From: Myxococcales bacterium UBA1660
Lineage (GTDB): Bacteria; Myxococcota_A; Polyangia; Polyangiales; Houyiibacteriaceae
Length of the DNA: 64,000 nucleotides
Assembly (NCBI GenBank): GCA_002320815.1
Contig: DCLA01000019.1
Location: 1-64,000, forward strand
Reading direction: 5' to 3'
Below are positions 25,377-34,712 of this stretch, piece by piece; positions within the stretch are counted from its first letter, which is position 1; each line of letters starts with the position of its first letter. The position numbers were made by a program, and so were the translations under genes. The notes below the pieces were generated by a model. The model saw only the letters and a program-made list of their open reading frames with translations, ran no database searches and was not told the origin of the DNA.

Positions 25377-26141
25377 TCAGCCCAGGAGGAGCGGACCGGT
25401 GACGAGCATCCGGACGGCGTCGATCTGCCGGTTGGTGCCCATCTTCCGGAGGATGCTCTTCACGTGGGTGCGGACCGTCTCGACGCCGATGTCGAGGGAG
25501 TCGGCGACCTCGCGAGCGCTCTCGCCGATGGCGAGACGCTCGGCGACCCGGCCCTCGGCGGGCGTCAGGCCGAAGTGACGACAGTAGACGTCCGCGTCGA
25601 CGGCGCGCTCGACGGTGGGGTCGGCCACCACCACGATGGCGGCGCCCGGCAGGGCCCCTTCCGTGGAGAGGACCAAGCCCAGGAGCCGCGGCTTGCGGTC
25701 GCGGATGAGCACGAAGGAGCGGCGCACCGACCCGCCGCGTTGGGCCTCCACGATGGCCTGCTCGAGATCTTCCTTGGCCTCGAAGCCGGCGCACTCGAGG
25801 CGCCCCTCGACCTCGCGGAGCACGCCCTCGCGCTCCAGGTCGCGCGCGGCCGCGTTGGCGAAGAGGACCCCGCTGGCGCCCACCACGTGGACCGAGAGGC
25901 TCAGCCGATCGGCGAGCGCCTGCGCCGCCCGGGCGCGCAGCGCGAACCCGTGCATCCGCCGTTCGAGACTCTCGTAGTCCCGAAGAAGGGCTTCCACGGT
26001 GAGCGAGAGATCGCCGTCGCTCTCCTCCACCCGCTGGCGCCACTCGGTGGCGGTCTTGGGTCGGACTCGTAGTTGGACGCCGGAAGGGTCCGCGCTCGTC
26101 GGCACCAAGTGCGGAGCACGGGCGGGGGGGGAAGAGGCCAT
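25377..26141 (-). CDS. LuxR-family transcriptional regulator with PAS-like N-terminus
   Basis: 254 aa from ATG 26141. An in-frame TTG at 26177 is less likely since it would lie within an AT-rich operator-like site. The last 65 residues are a LuxR/FixJ-type helix-turn-helix: 'FGLTPAEGRVAERLAIGESAREVADSLDIGVETVRTHVKSILRKMGTNRQIDAVRML'. The middle part (about 90-180) has 'VVGASGVLFANAAARDL' and 'RRSFVLIRDRKPRLLGLVLST', which look like a PAS-type sensory domain. There is no receiver. It probably reads a small ligand or redox signal; the target genes are unknown. Confidence 0.85.
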   Translation of the reverse strand: MASSPPARAPHLVPTSADPSGVQLRVRPKTATEWRQRVEESDGDLSLTVEALLRDYESLERRMHGFALRARAAQALADRLSLSVHVVGASGVLFANAAARDLEREGVLREVEGRLECAGFEAKEDLEQAIVEAQRGGSVRRSFVLIRDRKPRLLGLVLSTEGALPGAAIVVVADPTVERAVDADVYCRHFGLTPAEGRVAERLAIGESAREVADSLDIGVETVRTHVKSILRKMGTNRQIDAVRMLVTGPLLLG

Positions 26142-26170
26142 GGGACACAGGCTGACGGACCCCTGGGTGA

Positions 26171-26199
26171 ATTCCAATACCTCAATTGAGGGATTCCAA
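26171..26199. promoter_or_regulatory. AT-rich operator-like site upstream of the LuxR gene
   Basis: The perfect palindrome CCTCAATTGAGG (26180-26191) is flanked by two identical heptamers ATTCCAA at 26171-26177 and 26193-26199, exactly 22 bp apart (two helical turns). The 20-bp core AATACCTCAATTGAGGGATT is symmetric apart from one position per half. It sits 30-58 bases before the LuxR-family start codon, in a stretch clearly poorer in GC than its surroundings. This suits a dimeric regulator with direct-repeat contacts. The regulator that binds it is unknown; autoregulation is the simplest idea. Confidence 0.5.
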
Positions 26200-26242
26200 G
26201 CAGTGAATGGTCGTGGGCACGGTCACCGTTGCCCCAAACCGC

Positions 26243-28246
26243 TCAGAACCCGAGGAGCCCATCCATGGGGTCGCGGGTGCTGCGCATGCTGCCGTCCAGG
26301 GAGCCCATGTCGCCCTGGCTGAGATCGACCCGCGGGGCGAAGACCGCCTGATGGAAGGCGTCCAAGACCGCCCGAGCCCGGGTGTCTTCGGCGTCGTTCA
26401 CGTCGGGGTCCGCGGCCGCGCTGCAGCCCAGACGCGCATCGGTCGCGGAGAGGAGGCACACCTCGACCGACGCCCCGACGGGGGTGAGGCTCACGCGAAA
26501 GCCCTCGTCGTCCGCGTCGAAGCGCGGGGAGCGCTCCACGCCGTCGGCCACCGCCTCCGCGAGGGAGTCTCCGGTCCCGTCGACCCGGACGGGCAGCGCG
26601 ATGGCCAGGCGCCGGAGCACCCCGGGGTCCTTCTGGAGGACCCGCTCGAAGAGGGGCATCGCCGCGGCGGCCCCGTCCCGCTCCAGGAGCGCGGCGGCGT
26701 GGATGGCGTCCACCCGCGCGCGCAGCATGGCCTCGCCGTCGGCGAGGCCGCTGGCCGAGCGCTCGGCCAGCTCGATGGCTCGGTCTTCGTCCCCCTCGCG
26801 CCAGGCGGCCTCGGCCTGGAAGGCGTCGTAATAGGGCCCGGCGGCCTGCCGGCCATCGCGCTCCCGAGCCAGCCGGGTCGCCTCGTCGACCACCGCCGCG
26901 CCGGCGACGTCGACCAACTCGCCGACGATCCAGGGAGGGACGATGGCCGCCCGGCTGGTCCCGATCTGGAAGGTGCCCACCAGCCGACCGTCGTCGGCCA
27001 AGAGCTGGACCGCCTGGCGACCGCTCATCCATCCACCGAATCGCTGCTCGGCCGCCTCCAGCCAGGCCCGGCTCCGCTCCCAGAGCCCCAACGCCGCGGC
27101 CTCCTCGCGGGCCTCGGCGGCGAGGCCGCGCACGGCGGCCCGGTCGATCAGGGCCACCACCGCGCGGTCCTGGTAGGGGTCGCGGCTGTTGTGGGAGCGC
27201 CGGTCGGGCATCACGAGGGCCTTCTCGGTGATCTCCCGGGCGTCGGCGTAGCGGCCCACGGCGAGGAAGAAGCCCGCCAGGGCGCGCCGTCCCTCGTTGC
27301 GATCGGCGTCCTGCACGTGGGGCGGTCGCTGCGCCCGGTAGCCGGGGACCCGCTGCAGGGCCTGCAGGGCCTCGGCGAAGCGGGCGCCGCGGGTGTAGAG
27401 GTCGCCCAGCTCGAGCCAGGGGTTGCCGTACCAGGCGACCGGGGCCTCGGCGGCCTCGAGGAGCACCTCCTCCGCCTCGTCGAGTTGGAACGCCGCCCGC
27501 GCCGCCTCGGCGAAGTTGGTCAGGTCCACCGCGTTGGCCCCCTGGGGGGAGTTGCGCGCGTGCTCCAGGGCCTGGCGGCACGCGGCGTAGCTGGCGTCGT
27601 CGTCGCCGGCCTCGAACTCGATGGCGCAGAGCGCGTTGAGCGCGATCTCGACCTGGAAGTCGATGCCGCTCTCCAACCCGTCCCGGGCGGCCGTCCGCGC
27701 GTCTTCGAAGCGGCGGAGCTTCATCAGGGGCCAGGCCCGCGCGGCCAGCGTGTCCGGGTCGTAGAGCTCGTCGAAGCGCGCGTACCAAGCGAGCTGCTCC
27801 GGGTAGTGGTCGAGGTCCGCGTGGGCCTGGGCCAGCTCGTAGATCATCCGGCGGTGCCAGAGCTCGACCGTCGGGGGCGGCGGCGAGCCGTACTCGGCCT
27901 CGAAGAGGGCCAGGGCCTGCTCCGCGTGGTGGAGCGCCCGCGGGAAGTTGGCCTCGCCGTAGTGGTAGGCGTGGGCCAGGACGAAGTGACCGAGGGCCGA
28001 GTCCGGCCGCGCGTCGAGGATCTCCTGGGCCGCTTCCCGGGCCTCCACCAGCTTCTTGGCGCGGACCAGCTGCCACGCCACCAGCTCGTCGGGCTCGCCA
28101 GGCGCTCCCGGCTCGGCGACCGCGAAGGGATCCTGCGCGTCCACGCCGACGCCGCCACCGATCCCGAGCGCCGCGCAGACCAGCCCGCTGGCCAGGGCCA
28201 GGGCCAGCACCTTCAGGGGTCGCGGCTTCGGGTCGGAGCGGACCAT
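26243..28246 (-). CDS. Exported TPR-rich protein, last gene of MoxR cluster
   Basis: 667 aa. A hydrophobic signal or anchor (about 11-34) after KPRPLK is followed by 'DAQDPF'. The remainder is helical, with TPR-like repeats, for example 'ALGHFVLAHAYHYGEANFPRALHHAEQALALFEAEY', 'LAWYARFDELYDPDTLAARAWPLMKLRRFEDARTAARDGL' and 'LELGDLYTRGARFAEALQALQRV'. A non-TPR region, 'GTFQIGTSRAAIVPPWIVGELVDVAGAAVV', precedes more repeats. No enzyme motif. Its start lies three bases after the MoxR stop, so it belongs to the MoxR/DUF58/transglutaminase operon. TPR proteins are regular companions of such operons. Confidence 0.72.
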   Translation of the reverse strand: MVRSDPKPRPLKVLALALASGLVCAALGIGGGVGVDAQDPFAVAEPGAPGEPDELVAWQLVRAKKLVEAREAAQEILDARPDSALGHFVLAHAYHYGEANFPRALHHAEQALALFEAEYGSPPPPTVELWHRRMIYELAQAHADLDHYPEQLAWYARFDELYDPDTLAARAWPLMKLRRFEDARTAARDGLESGIDFQVEIALNALCAIEFEAGDDDASYAACRQALEHARNSPQGANAVDLTNFAEAARAAFQLDEAEEVLLEAAEAPVAWYGNPWLELGDLYTRGARFAEALQALQRVPGYRAQRPPHVQDADRNEGRRALAGFFLAVGRYADAREITEKALVMPDRRSHNSRDPYQDRAVVALIDRAAVRGLAAEAREEAAALGLWERSRAWLEAAEQRFGGWMSGRQAVQLLADDGRLVGTFQIGTSRAAIVPPWIVGELVDVAGAAVVDEATRLARERDGRQAAGPYYDAFQAEAAWREGDEDRAIELAERSASGLADGEAMLRARVDAIHAAALLERDGAAAAMPLFERVLQKDPGVLRRLAIALPVRVDGTGDSLAEAVADGVERSPRFDADDEGFRVSLTPVGASVEVCLLSATDARLGCSAAADPDVNDAEDTRARAVLDAFHQAVFAPRVDLSQGDMGSLDGSMRSTRDPMDGLLGF

Positions 28247-28249
28247 CGT

Positions 28250-29272
28250 TCAGCCCTTCAGGCTCGCTCGGGCGAGGATCTCGAGCTGGGGAGCCAGGGC
28301 GTCCCCGATGACCTCGAGCGGATCCTCGACGCCGGGCGCGAGCTCCAGACGATGCCGGAAGATCTGCGGCGCGAGCGCCTCGAGGTCCTCCGGCGCCACG
28401 TAGTCGCGACCCCGGAGCAGCGCACGCGCCTGGAGCGCGGGCATGGCCAGGACCAGCGAGCGGGTCGAGGCGCCCTGGAGCACGCGGGGATCGGCCCGCA
28501 GCCCCCGGGCGAGGTCGACCAGGGCTTCGCGGAAGACCGGCGCCAGGTGGACCAACTCTCGGCTCGCCATCCGGGCGGCGAGGATCGCCTCGCGACTCAC
28601 CCCGGGGTGAGCCGCGGCCTGGTCCAGGTGGGGCTTCGGGTAGGAAGCCAGCACGTCGAGCTCGGCGTCTCGTTCGATGTGCTCCATCACCAGCTTGAAG
28701 AGGAAGCGGTCGAGCTGGGGCGTGGGCAGGGGATAGGTGCCCGCCAGGTCCAGGGGGTTCTGGGTGGCGATGACGAAGAAGAGCCGGTCGAGGCCGTAGG
28801 TGGCGTCGTCGACGGTGACCTGCTTCTCGGCCATCGCCTCCAGCATCGCGGACTGGACCTTGGGCGAGGTGCGGTTGATCTCGTCCGCCAGCACCACGTG
28901 GGCGAAGAGCGGACCGCGCCGGAAGGTGAACCCGCCGGCGTCCACGTCGAAGACGTTGGTGCCCGTGATGTCGCTGGGCAGCAGGTCGGGGGTGAACTGG
29001 ATGCGCCGGAAGGACGCGATGCCCTCCACGGCTCCGCTCGGGCCGGGCTCGATGGCCGACCCCAGCGCGCGGGCCAGGGTGGTCTTGCCGGATCCCGGGA
29101 AGTCCTCGAGGAGCACGTGACCATCGGCCAAGAGGGCCACCAACACGAGCTCGATGACCTCGTCGCGCCCTACGACGGCGGCGCGCAGCCGGTGGGTGAG
29201 CTGCGTGAAGACACGGTGCGCGTCTTCGAGGGGCGAGGCGGAGGCGGCGGGCGTGGGCTGGAGATCGGTCAT
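28250..29272 (-). CDS. moxR: MoxR-type AAA+ ATPase
   Basis: 340 aa. Walker A 'EDFPGSGKTTLA' (56-67), Walker B 'VVLADEINR' (126-134, Asp130/Glu131), sensor 'FFVIATQNPLD', and the C-terminal lid with 'GASTRSLVLAMPALQARALLRGRDYVAPEDLEAL'. MoxR ATPases act as cytosolic chaperones that assemble or activate partner proteins, often with DUF58 or von Willebrand-type proteins. Here it is third in an operon DUF58-transglutaminase-MoxR-TPR. The frame continues far upstream on the same strand without a stop, but the ATG at 29272 matches the family start. Confidence 0.93.
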   Translation of the reverse strand: MTDLQPTPAASASPLEDAHRVFTQLTHRLRAAVVGRDEVIELVLVALLADGHVLLEDFPGSGKTTLARALGSAIEPGPSGAVEGIASFRRIQFTPDLLPSDITGTNVFDVDAGGFTFRRGPLFAHVVLADEINRTSPKVQSAMLEAMAEKQVTVDDATYGLDRLFFVIATQNPLDLAGTYPLPTPQLDRFLFKLVMEHIERDAELDVLASYPKPHLDQAAAHPGVSREAILAARMASRELVHLAPVFREALVDLARGLRADPRVLQGASTRSLVLAMPALQARALLRGRDYVAPEDLEALAPQIFRHRLELAPGVEDPLEVIGDALAPQLEILARASLKG

Positions 29273-29283
29273 GGCGAGGGGGT

Positions 29284-31479
29284 TCAGCGGGTGAGCAGCC
29301 AGGAGAAGGGATCGATGGCGCCGAGGAGTCGGCGCCAGAGCGGGACCGCCTGCCGGAGCTGCTGGCGGAGTTCGGAGCGATGAGACCCGAGGTCGGGTCG
29401 GCGCCGGCTGCCGAAGGCCGCGCCGACGTGGGCGCGGGTCAGGGGCACCAGCGCCGGGAGGGCCTCGGCCACCCGGGCCGCGAACGACTCGCGGCTCTCT
29501 CCCCGACGCCGGCGGATGCCGACGTCGGAGAGCCGATCGAGATCGGCCCGGTAGGCCACCCGCGGCTGGGCGGCGGGGTCGGCGAAGCGCGGCGCGAGGC
29601 GGCGCCAGAGCTTCCCGCCGAAGAGCGCGGCGAGGACCAGACCCAGGAACCAGAGGAGCCCGAGGAGCGAGAGCTTCATCCAGTCGAAGGCGCGCTCGAG
29701 CTGCTGGACCAGCGGGGTCTCCGGTTCGATGGGCATCGCCTCGAGCCCGCGCGCGAGCTCGCCGAGGAGCCGCTGCAGATCCTGGTCCGAAGGCGCCGGC
29801 GGCGGGGAGATGACGTTCTGCGGCGAGATGTCGGCCACGACCCAGCCGAAGCCCTCGATGCGCACCTCGGGCCAGGCGTGGGAGGTCTCCCCGCTGATGA
29901 GGAGCGCGCTGCCCCCGGCCCGTTGGGCTTCGTCGACGGCGTAGCCGGTGGCCACCCGCGCGGGGAGCCCGAGGCTGCGCAGCAGATACGCCCCCGCGTG
30001 GGCGAAGTGGACGCAGTAGCCCGTCACGTCGCCGAAGAGGAAGTCGGCGGTGGGGTCGTCGGCGTCGGCGTGCCGGGAGCGCAGGCTGTAGGTCCCCTGC
30101 TCGGCCAACCAGCTCGTCACCGCGGCCACCTGGGCCGCGGGGTCGCCGCGGAGGTAGTCGGGGAGCTTCTCGTCGAGGATCCGCTGGGCCAGCGCCGCGT
30201 AGCGCGGGTCCTCGGGCCCCTCGGTGTAGTGGGTCCACTCCTCGGGACCCCAGTCCTTCGCGCCGGCCCGGGCCCCGATCATCGAGAAGAAGTCCGAGGT
30301 GAGCACCGCGCTCTCCACCCGATAGAGCCGGTCGAAGCGCCGAGGGTCGGGGTTCCGTGCCGGCGCGAAGCGGACCGGCGCCTCCAGGCCGAAGGGCCGG
30401 TTGTGCTCGGTCAGAAGCGCCACGGTGGTCTCCACCGAGGTGCGGTTCTGGTTCAGCAGCGGCGGGTCGGGGACCGTGTAGGTCCGGCTCGGGAAGGCGT
30501 CCCCGAGGTCCCGGTCCAGGCCGCCGGTGGCGCCGACCATGCGGCGGCCGTTGTACTGACTGAAGGCGCCCTGCCGGAAGTAGTAGACCCCGGTGGGGGA
30601 GCTGTAGTCCGAGTGGAAGAGGACCACCGCCACCGGCACCTGGCTCTGGCTGGTGTCGAGGTCGTCCTGGAACTCCAGGTTCTCGTCGGGACGCTGCTCG
30701 CCGCCCTGGCCCCGCTGGTTCCCTTGGCCTCCCTCGCCCTCCTGGGGTTCGCCCTCCCCCGGCCGGAGCCCGAGGCCCGCGCCGGCGACGGGCGGCGCCG
30801 GCGGATCCAGGGCGTCGGTGAGCCCGAAGACCAACCCCAGGACGAGCAACACCGCGGCCAGGTGCAGGAGGGAACGCCACACGCTCCGCTCCGCCAGGAG
30901 CAAGAGGACGACCGCCAAGGCCGCCAGGGCCCCGACGGCGTAGAACACATGAGTGGGGTCGCCCCCCGCGGCGATGATGGGGTCGGCGATCTCGAAGGGG
31001 CGGTTGATGGCCCCGTGCCGGTGGGCGACCACGAGCTGCATGAAGGCCGCGGCTACCGCCACGACCTCCAGGGCGGCCAGGCTCCGGCGCCGCGCGCTGA
31101 GCGAACGGAGCGCGAAGGAGACGCCCGCGGCGCCGAACGCGAAGAGCCAACCATCGCCGGTCCGCAGGGCGGCCGCCGGCCCGAGGCCCCGGGCGGCGAT
31201 GGCGGTGTCGACGAAGAGGAAGCGCCCCAGGAAACCGAGCGCCAAGAGCGCGACGCCCAGGGTGACCAACCCGCCGGTGCGCCACGGACCCCGGGCGAAC
31301 CGAGGCGCGAGGCCAGCGCCGAGCGCGGCCCCGAGGGCGGCCAGCGCGGTGGCCTCGCCGCGCACCAGGGGCGCCGCGAAGATCGCCGCGCCGAGGGCGT
31401 GGACCAAGAGGCGACTGACCACGGCGACCGTGGGCTCGCGTTCGCGCGCCGGGGCGCCTACCGGGGCGACGGCGCTCAC
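29284..31479 (-). CDS. Membrane transglutaminase-like protein (TgpA/DUF3488 type)
   Basis: 731 aa. Six or seven N-terminal hydrophobic segments run to about 220, then a Gly/Gln/Glu-rich linker (235-265) and an extracytoplasmic transglutaminase-like core at about 440-555, then a single membrane helix near 605-628 and a cytoplasmic tail. The catalytic triad is complete: Cys489 (TGYCVHFA), His534 (SHAWPEV), Asp550 (VADISPQ). This is the plan of bacterial TgpA-type proteins, which are papain-fold enzymes in the periplasm. Its start overlaps the DUF58 stop as ATGA. It is probably involved in envelope protein crosslinking or proteolysis; the substrate is unknown. Confidence 0.9.
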   Translation of the reverse strand: MSAVAPVGAPAREREPTVAVVSRLLVHALGAAIFAAPLVRGEATALAALGAALGAGLAPRFARGPWRTGGLVTLGVALLALGFLGRFLFVDTAIAARGLGPAAALRTGDGWLFAFGAAGVSFALRSLSARRRSLAALEVVAVAAAFMQLVVAHRHGAINRPFEIADPIIAAGGDPTHVFYAVGALAALAVVLLLLAERSVWRSLLHLAAVLLVLGLVFGLTDALDPPAPPVAGAGLGLRPGEGEPQEGEGGQGNQRGQGGEQRPDENLEFQDDLDTSQSQVPVAVVLFHSDYSSPTGVYYFRQGAFSQYNGRRMVGATGGLDRDLGDAFPSRTYTVPDPPLLNQNRTSVETTVALLTEHNRPFGLEAPVRFAPARNPDPRRFDRLYRVESAVLTSDFFSMIGARAGAKDWGPEEWTHYTEGPEDPRYAALAQRILDEKLPDYLRGDPAAQVAAVTSWLAEQGTYSLRSRHADADDPTADFLFGDVTGYCVHFAHAGAYLLRSLGLPARVATGYAVDEAQRAGGSALLISGETSHAWPEVRIEGFGWVVADISPQNVISPPPAPSDQDLQRLLGELARGLEAMPIEPETPLVQQLERAFDWMKLSLLGLLWFLGLVLAALFGGKLWRRLAPRFADPAAQPRVAYRADLDRLSDVGIRRRRGESRESFAARVAEALPALVPLTRAHVGAAFGSRRRPDLGSHRSELRQQLRQAVPLWRRLLGAIDPFSWLLTR

Positions 31480-32843
31480 GCGGCCACCCGCTTTCGCTTC
31501 TTCTTCTTACCCGCGTCCGCCGAGCTCGCCTGGAGGGCGGCCCGGCGGTGGGCCTCGGTCATCACCCGCCCCGAGTGGCGGTCGAGGATCAGGACCTCGG
31601 CGCGGAGCGGCGCGAGGGTCTGCAGCGTTTGCTCGAGCGCTTCGGCGTCCGTCGCGCTCGCCCGCTCGGTCTCGGTGAAGAGCCGGCGCAGCGGGGAGCG
31701 CACCGGCGGCGCCACGAGGTCGTCGACGCCGACCACGATGCGGACCCGGCCGGCGCGGGCCCGGAGCGCCGCGACGGTGGGCTCGAGCCACGGCCCCGGC
31801 GCCGCGGGCACGAAGACGACCAGCGCGGCGGGTCCCTGCCGTTCGGCGCGGCGGAGGAACGACTCGAGGTGCGCCCCACCCTCGGCCGGAGGGACGGCGG
31901 CGGAGCGGACGATGGCGTCCAGGGCCTCGGCGACTCGGCTGGTCGGCTCCGGATGCCCGTCGGCGCCGAAGGACCACTCCTCGCCGAGGGAGACCGACTC
32001 GATGGCCACGCGCGCGGCCCCGGCGCTCGCCTCGTCCTCGGCGCCGGTGACCAGGTAGGCCACCGTCCGGCGCGCGCGGGTCAGCGCCTTCTCGGGCATG
32101 CGGACCACCAGGCGCTTGGTGCGCGCGTAGACCTTCCAGTGGATGAAGCGCGCCGGGTCGCCGGGCGCATAGCGGCGGAGCTCGGTGCGATCGCCTTCGG
32201 CGACGCCCATCGGATGGGGCCAGTCCTCGCCGCCGGCGAAGGAGGTGAGCACCGGGAGCCGCCCGAGCTTGCCCTTGTGCGGCAGGATCCGAAGGCGCAG
32301 CCCGTCGGTGTCGCGGAGGCCGAGGGAAGCGAGCCGGAACGCGTCCCGCACGAGGATCCGGCGCCGGACCCCCGCCCGCTCCCCGCGCCGCCCGGCGACG
32401 AGGAGCTCCCGCCGCTTGCCCAGCTGGGTACGGACCTCGGCGCGCACGTCGTCCGGGGTCTCGACCGACCACTCGGACTGCAGCAGGGGAACCCACCCGT
32501 ACCCGGGGAGCTCGAACCCGCTGGGTTGGGGTCGCCCCGTCTCCATCTCCAGCCAGCGCTCGCCCTCCCGCCCGCGGCGGGCCCGCCGGAGCCGCAGCCC
32601 GATCACCAACGCGCCGACGAGGACCACCACGGTGGCCAGGGAGACGAGGCCCACGGTGACCCAGCCGACCACCAGGAGGATGAGGTCGACGAGCTGATAG
32701 CTCGCCCCGAGGGCCAGGATGGCGACCGCGATCCCCAGGAGGCCCAGGAGGGTCCAAGGGAAGAAGTCCGCGATTCGGCGCAGCGCGCCCTGCCAGCGAG
32801 CGCGGCGGGGAGGTTTCGAGGGTGCGGGGGTGGCGGCGGACAC
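31476..32843 (-). CDS. DUF58 protein with membrane helices
   Basis: 455 aa from a GTG start. Two N-terminal membrane helices (about 30-50 and 55-83). The DUF58 signature 'RRYAPGDPARFIHWKVYARTKRLVVR' occurs at 223-248. The C-terminal half (about 255-420) has a von Willebrand-A-like alternation ('GPAALVVFVPAAP', 'VRIVVGVDDLV'), but the MIDAS residues are not clear. It ends with a Lys/Arg cluster. It is the first gene of the DUF58-transglutaminase-MoxR-TPR operon, a common bacterial association. Confidence 0.9.
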   Translation of the reverse strand: MSAATPAPSKPPRRARWQGALRRIADFFPWTLLGLLGIAVAILALGASYQLVDLILLVVGWVTVGLVSLATVVVLVGALVIGLRLRRARRGREGERWLEMETGRPQPSGFELPGYGWVPLLQSEWSVETPDDVRAEVRTQLGKRRELLVAGRRGERAGVRRRILVRDAFRLASLGLRDTDGLRLRILPHKGKLGRLPVLTSFAGGEDWPHPMGVAEGDRTELRRYAPGDPARFIHWKVYARTKRLVVRMPEKALTRARRTVAYLVTGAEDEASAGAARVAIESVSLGEEWSFGADGHPEPTSRVAEALDAIVRSAAVPPAEGGAHLESFLRRAERQGPAALVVFVPAAPGPWLEPTVAALRARAGRVRIVVGVDDLVAPPVRSPLRRLFTETERASATDAEALEQTLQTLAPLRAEVLILDRHSGRVMTEAHRRAALQASSADAGKKKKRKRVAA

Positions 32844-33015
32844 GGACGGGCGCGGACTCTACATCAGCCAGTGGGGCGGGACGCCGGTCCGTTACCCGGA
32901 GCCGGCTGGCAGGGCCAACACCGGGACTTCCTCGGGGATTCCGGACCCCTCCCCCGCCGGAGGGAGGATGCGGGTTTCGTCGACAGCCTGCTTCTTTGCA
33001 GGCAGACTGTGCGGC

Positions 33016-33465
33016 ATGAAGGTCGGACGACGGGTGTTGGTGGTGGACGACGACCCGGGCATGCGCGCGCTCCTGTGCCGCGCAGCCGAGCACGCCGGGC
33101 TGGAAGCGTACGAAGCGGGGTCCCTGACCGCGGCGCTCCTGCGCGCCCACGAGGTGCTGCCCATCGCGCTGGTCACCGACTGGGACCTGGGCGACGGCGA
33201 CGGCGGACAGCTCTACGATCTCCTGCGCGACCGCCTCGGGCCGGCCCTCCCGGCGATCCTGCTCACCTCCCGCGCGGAGGAGCTCCTCGACAGTGAGGTC
33301 GCGCCCTTCCTGGACGTGCTGGAGAAGCCCTTCGACCTGGCGACCCTCCTGGACGCCTTCCGGACCCTGCGCTGGCGGGCTCGGCCCAAGGCGGTGTCCG
33401 GCCGCGCCCTGCAGCCCGTGGTGGCCGACATCCTCGGGAGCTCCGCCGCCGAAGGCGATGGGTGA
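33016..33465 (+). CDS. Single-domain response regulator
   Basis: 149 aa: a receiver domain of about 120 residues and a short tail. Acidic pocket Asp11-Asp13, phosphoacceptor Asp55 (VTDWDLGDGDG), Ser85 (LLTSRA) and Lys104 (EKPFD). The DWDL context resembles CheY-type receivers. There is no output domain, so it acts by protein contact. No histidine kinase is adjacent. The 172-base spacer upstream has a 6-bp hairpin (GCCTGC-TTCTTT-GCAGGC at 32986-33003) just before the gene; its meaning is unclear. Confidence 0.9.
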   Translation: MKVGRRVLVVDDDPGMRALLCRAAEHAGLEAYEAGSLTAALLRAHEVLPIALVTDWDLGDGDGGQLYDLLRDRLGPALPAILLTSRAEELLDSEVAPFLDVLEKPFDLATLLDAFRTLRWRARPKAVSGRALQPVVADILGSSAAEGDG

Positions 33466-33896
33466 TGGCGGCGGCCCTCGAAGCCGAGGTCCGCGCCGCC
33501 AACGAAGCATTCTATCGCGCCTTTCGCGACCGCGACGTCGACGCCATGGAGCGGCTCTGGGCCGCCGAGGCGCCCGTCGCCTGCATGCACCCCGGGATGG
33601 GGGTGGTGTCGGGTCGCGCCGAGGTCCTGGCGAGCTGGCGGGGCATCCTGCGGCATCCAGGCGCCCCGAGCCTCTCCTGCTCCGACGTCCTGGTGCACCT
33701 CCTGGGGACCACCGCCTTCGTCACCTGCCTCGAGGGTCAGGAGGGGAAGCGGGCTCGGCTCATCGCGACCAACGTCTTCGTCCGGGAGGACGGCCGCTGG
33801 CGTCTGGTCCATCACCACGGGGCCCCATTGGCTCCGAGCGCGATCCCCGATCAGCCCCCGGAAGAGGACGAAATCGACCCCAGCGAGTGGAATTGA
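33465..33896 (+). CDS. SnoaL/NTF2-like protein
   Basis: 143 aa from ATG 33465, which overlaps the regulator stop by one base (TGATG). A GTG one codon earlier is also possible. The cone-shaped NTF2 fold is indicated by 'EAFYRAFRDRDVDAMERLWAAEAPVACMHPGMGVVSGRAEVLASWRGIL' and 'GKRARLIATNVFVREDGRWRLVHHHGAPL'. The latter matches the family's W-R-x-V-H-H-H end. Such domains work as isomerases, hydrolases or binding modules; no specific residue set allows a choice. It is co-transcribed with the receiver gene. Confidence 0.85.
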   Translation: MAAALEAEVRAANEAFYRAFRDRDVDAMERLWAAEAPVACMHPGMGVVSGRAEVLASWRGILRHPGAPSLSCSDVLVHLLGTTAFVTCLEGQEGKRARLIATNVFVREDGRWRLVHHHGAPLAPSAIPDQPPEEDEIDPSEWN

Positions 33897-33923
33897 ACAC
33901 CACTCCCAGGATATGGATCGGAC

Positions 33924-34670
33924 ATGCGCCCGATCTTCGCTTTGTTCGTCTTGCTCTTCGCGACCCCGGCTCTCGCCCAAGAAGGTGAGAGCCCCGACGA
34001 CCTCGAGTCGCCCTTCGCGGGAGACGAGGGTCCCGACGAAGGCGAGATCTTCGTCGTCGACGAAGACGCCGCCGACCCGCCGCCCGACGTCCCCGCGGCG
34101 CCGCCCGCGAACTACGGCGGCGCCACGCAGGTTCCGGCCCCGCCGAACGACGGGTACGCGCAGCCCGGCCAGCCCGGCCAGCCGGCGTACCCCCAGCCCG
34201 CCCAGGGCTACGGCCAGCCCGGCTACGCCCAGCCCGGCTACGCCCAGCCCGGCGCCGCTCCGCCCACGTACCACCGGGAGCCCTACGTCGAAGGCGTCCC
34301 GCTCCCGCCCGGCGCTCGCATCGTGGAACAAACCCGCAAGGGCCTGCTGATCCCCGGGATCAGCCTCCTCGCCGGCGGCTACGTGATCACCGTCCTCACC
34401 TGGTCGATCATCAACGCCTTCGACGAGGACACCTCCGAGGGGATGTTGGTCCCGTTCATCGGGCCCTTCTTCCTCTTTCCCGAGGCCGAGGCTGAGGGGC
34501 GATTGCTCCTCACGCTCCTCGGCCTGGCCCAGACGGGCGGCTTCGCGCTGATGCTCGCGGGCATCCTCGCGAAGCAGAAGTCGGTAGTCTGGTACGGCGA
34601 CTCGGGCGTCGAGCTGCGGCCCATGGCCACCGCGGGCGGCGGCGGGGTCCACCTGACCTACGACTTCTGA
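33924..34670 (+). CDS. Exported membrane protein with Gln/Pro/Gly/Tyr-rich repeat
   Basis: 248 aa. Signal peptide ending near ALA (residue 18). An acidic part follows (20-55), then a low-complexity region (about 65-115) with repeats of YAQPG and QPGQPGQPAYPQP. Two membrane helices lie at about 140-162 and 193-215, with a short C-terminal domain after. The same layout (signal, disordered repeat, two helices) occurs in many myxococcal proteins of unknown role. The DNA repeats are imperfect. Confidence 0.7.
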   Translation: MRPIFALFVLLFATPALAQEGESPDDLESPFAGDEGPDEGEIFVVDEDAADPPPDVPAAPPANYGGATQVPAPPNDGYAQPGQPGQPAYPQPAQGYGQPGYAQPGYAQPGAAPPTYHREPYVEGVPLPPGARIVEQTRKGLLIPGISLLAGGYVITVLTWSIINAFDEDTSEGMLVPFIGPFFLFPEAEAEGRLLLTLLGLAQTGGFALMLAGILAKQKSVVWYGDSGVELRPMATAGGGGVHLTYDF

Positions 34671-34712
34671 TCACCTCGACAGGACCCGACGGCCGCCCCA
34701 CGCTGAGTTCTC

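Noticed and set aside
32986..33003. Hairpin GCCTGC-TTCTTT-GCAGGC before the response regulator
   Set aside because: A short 6-bp stem near the start codon; too weak to call a terminator or riboswitch.
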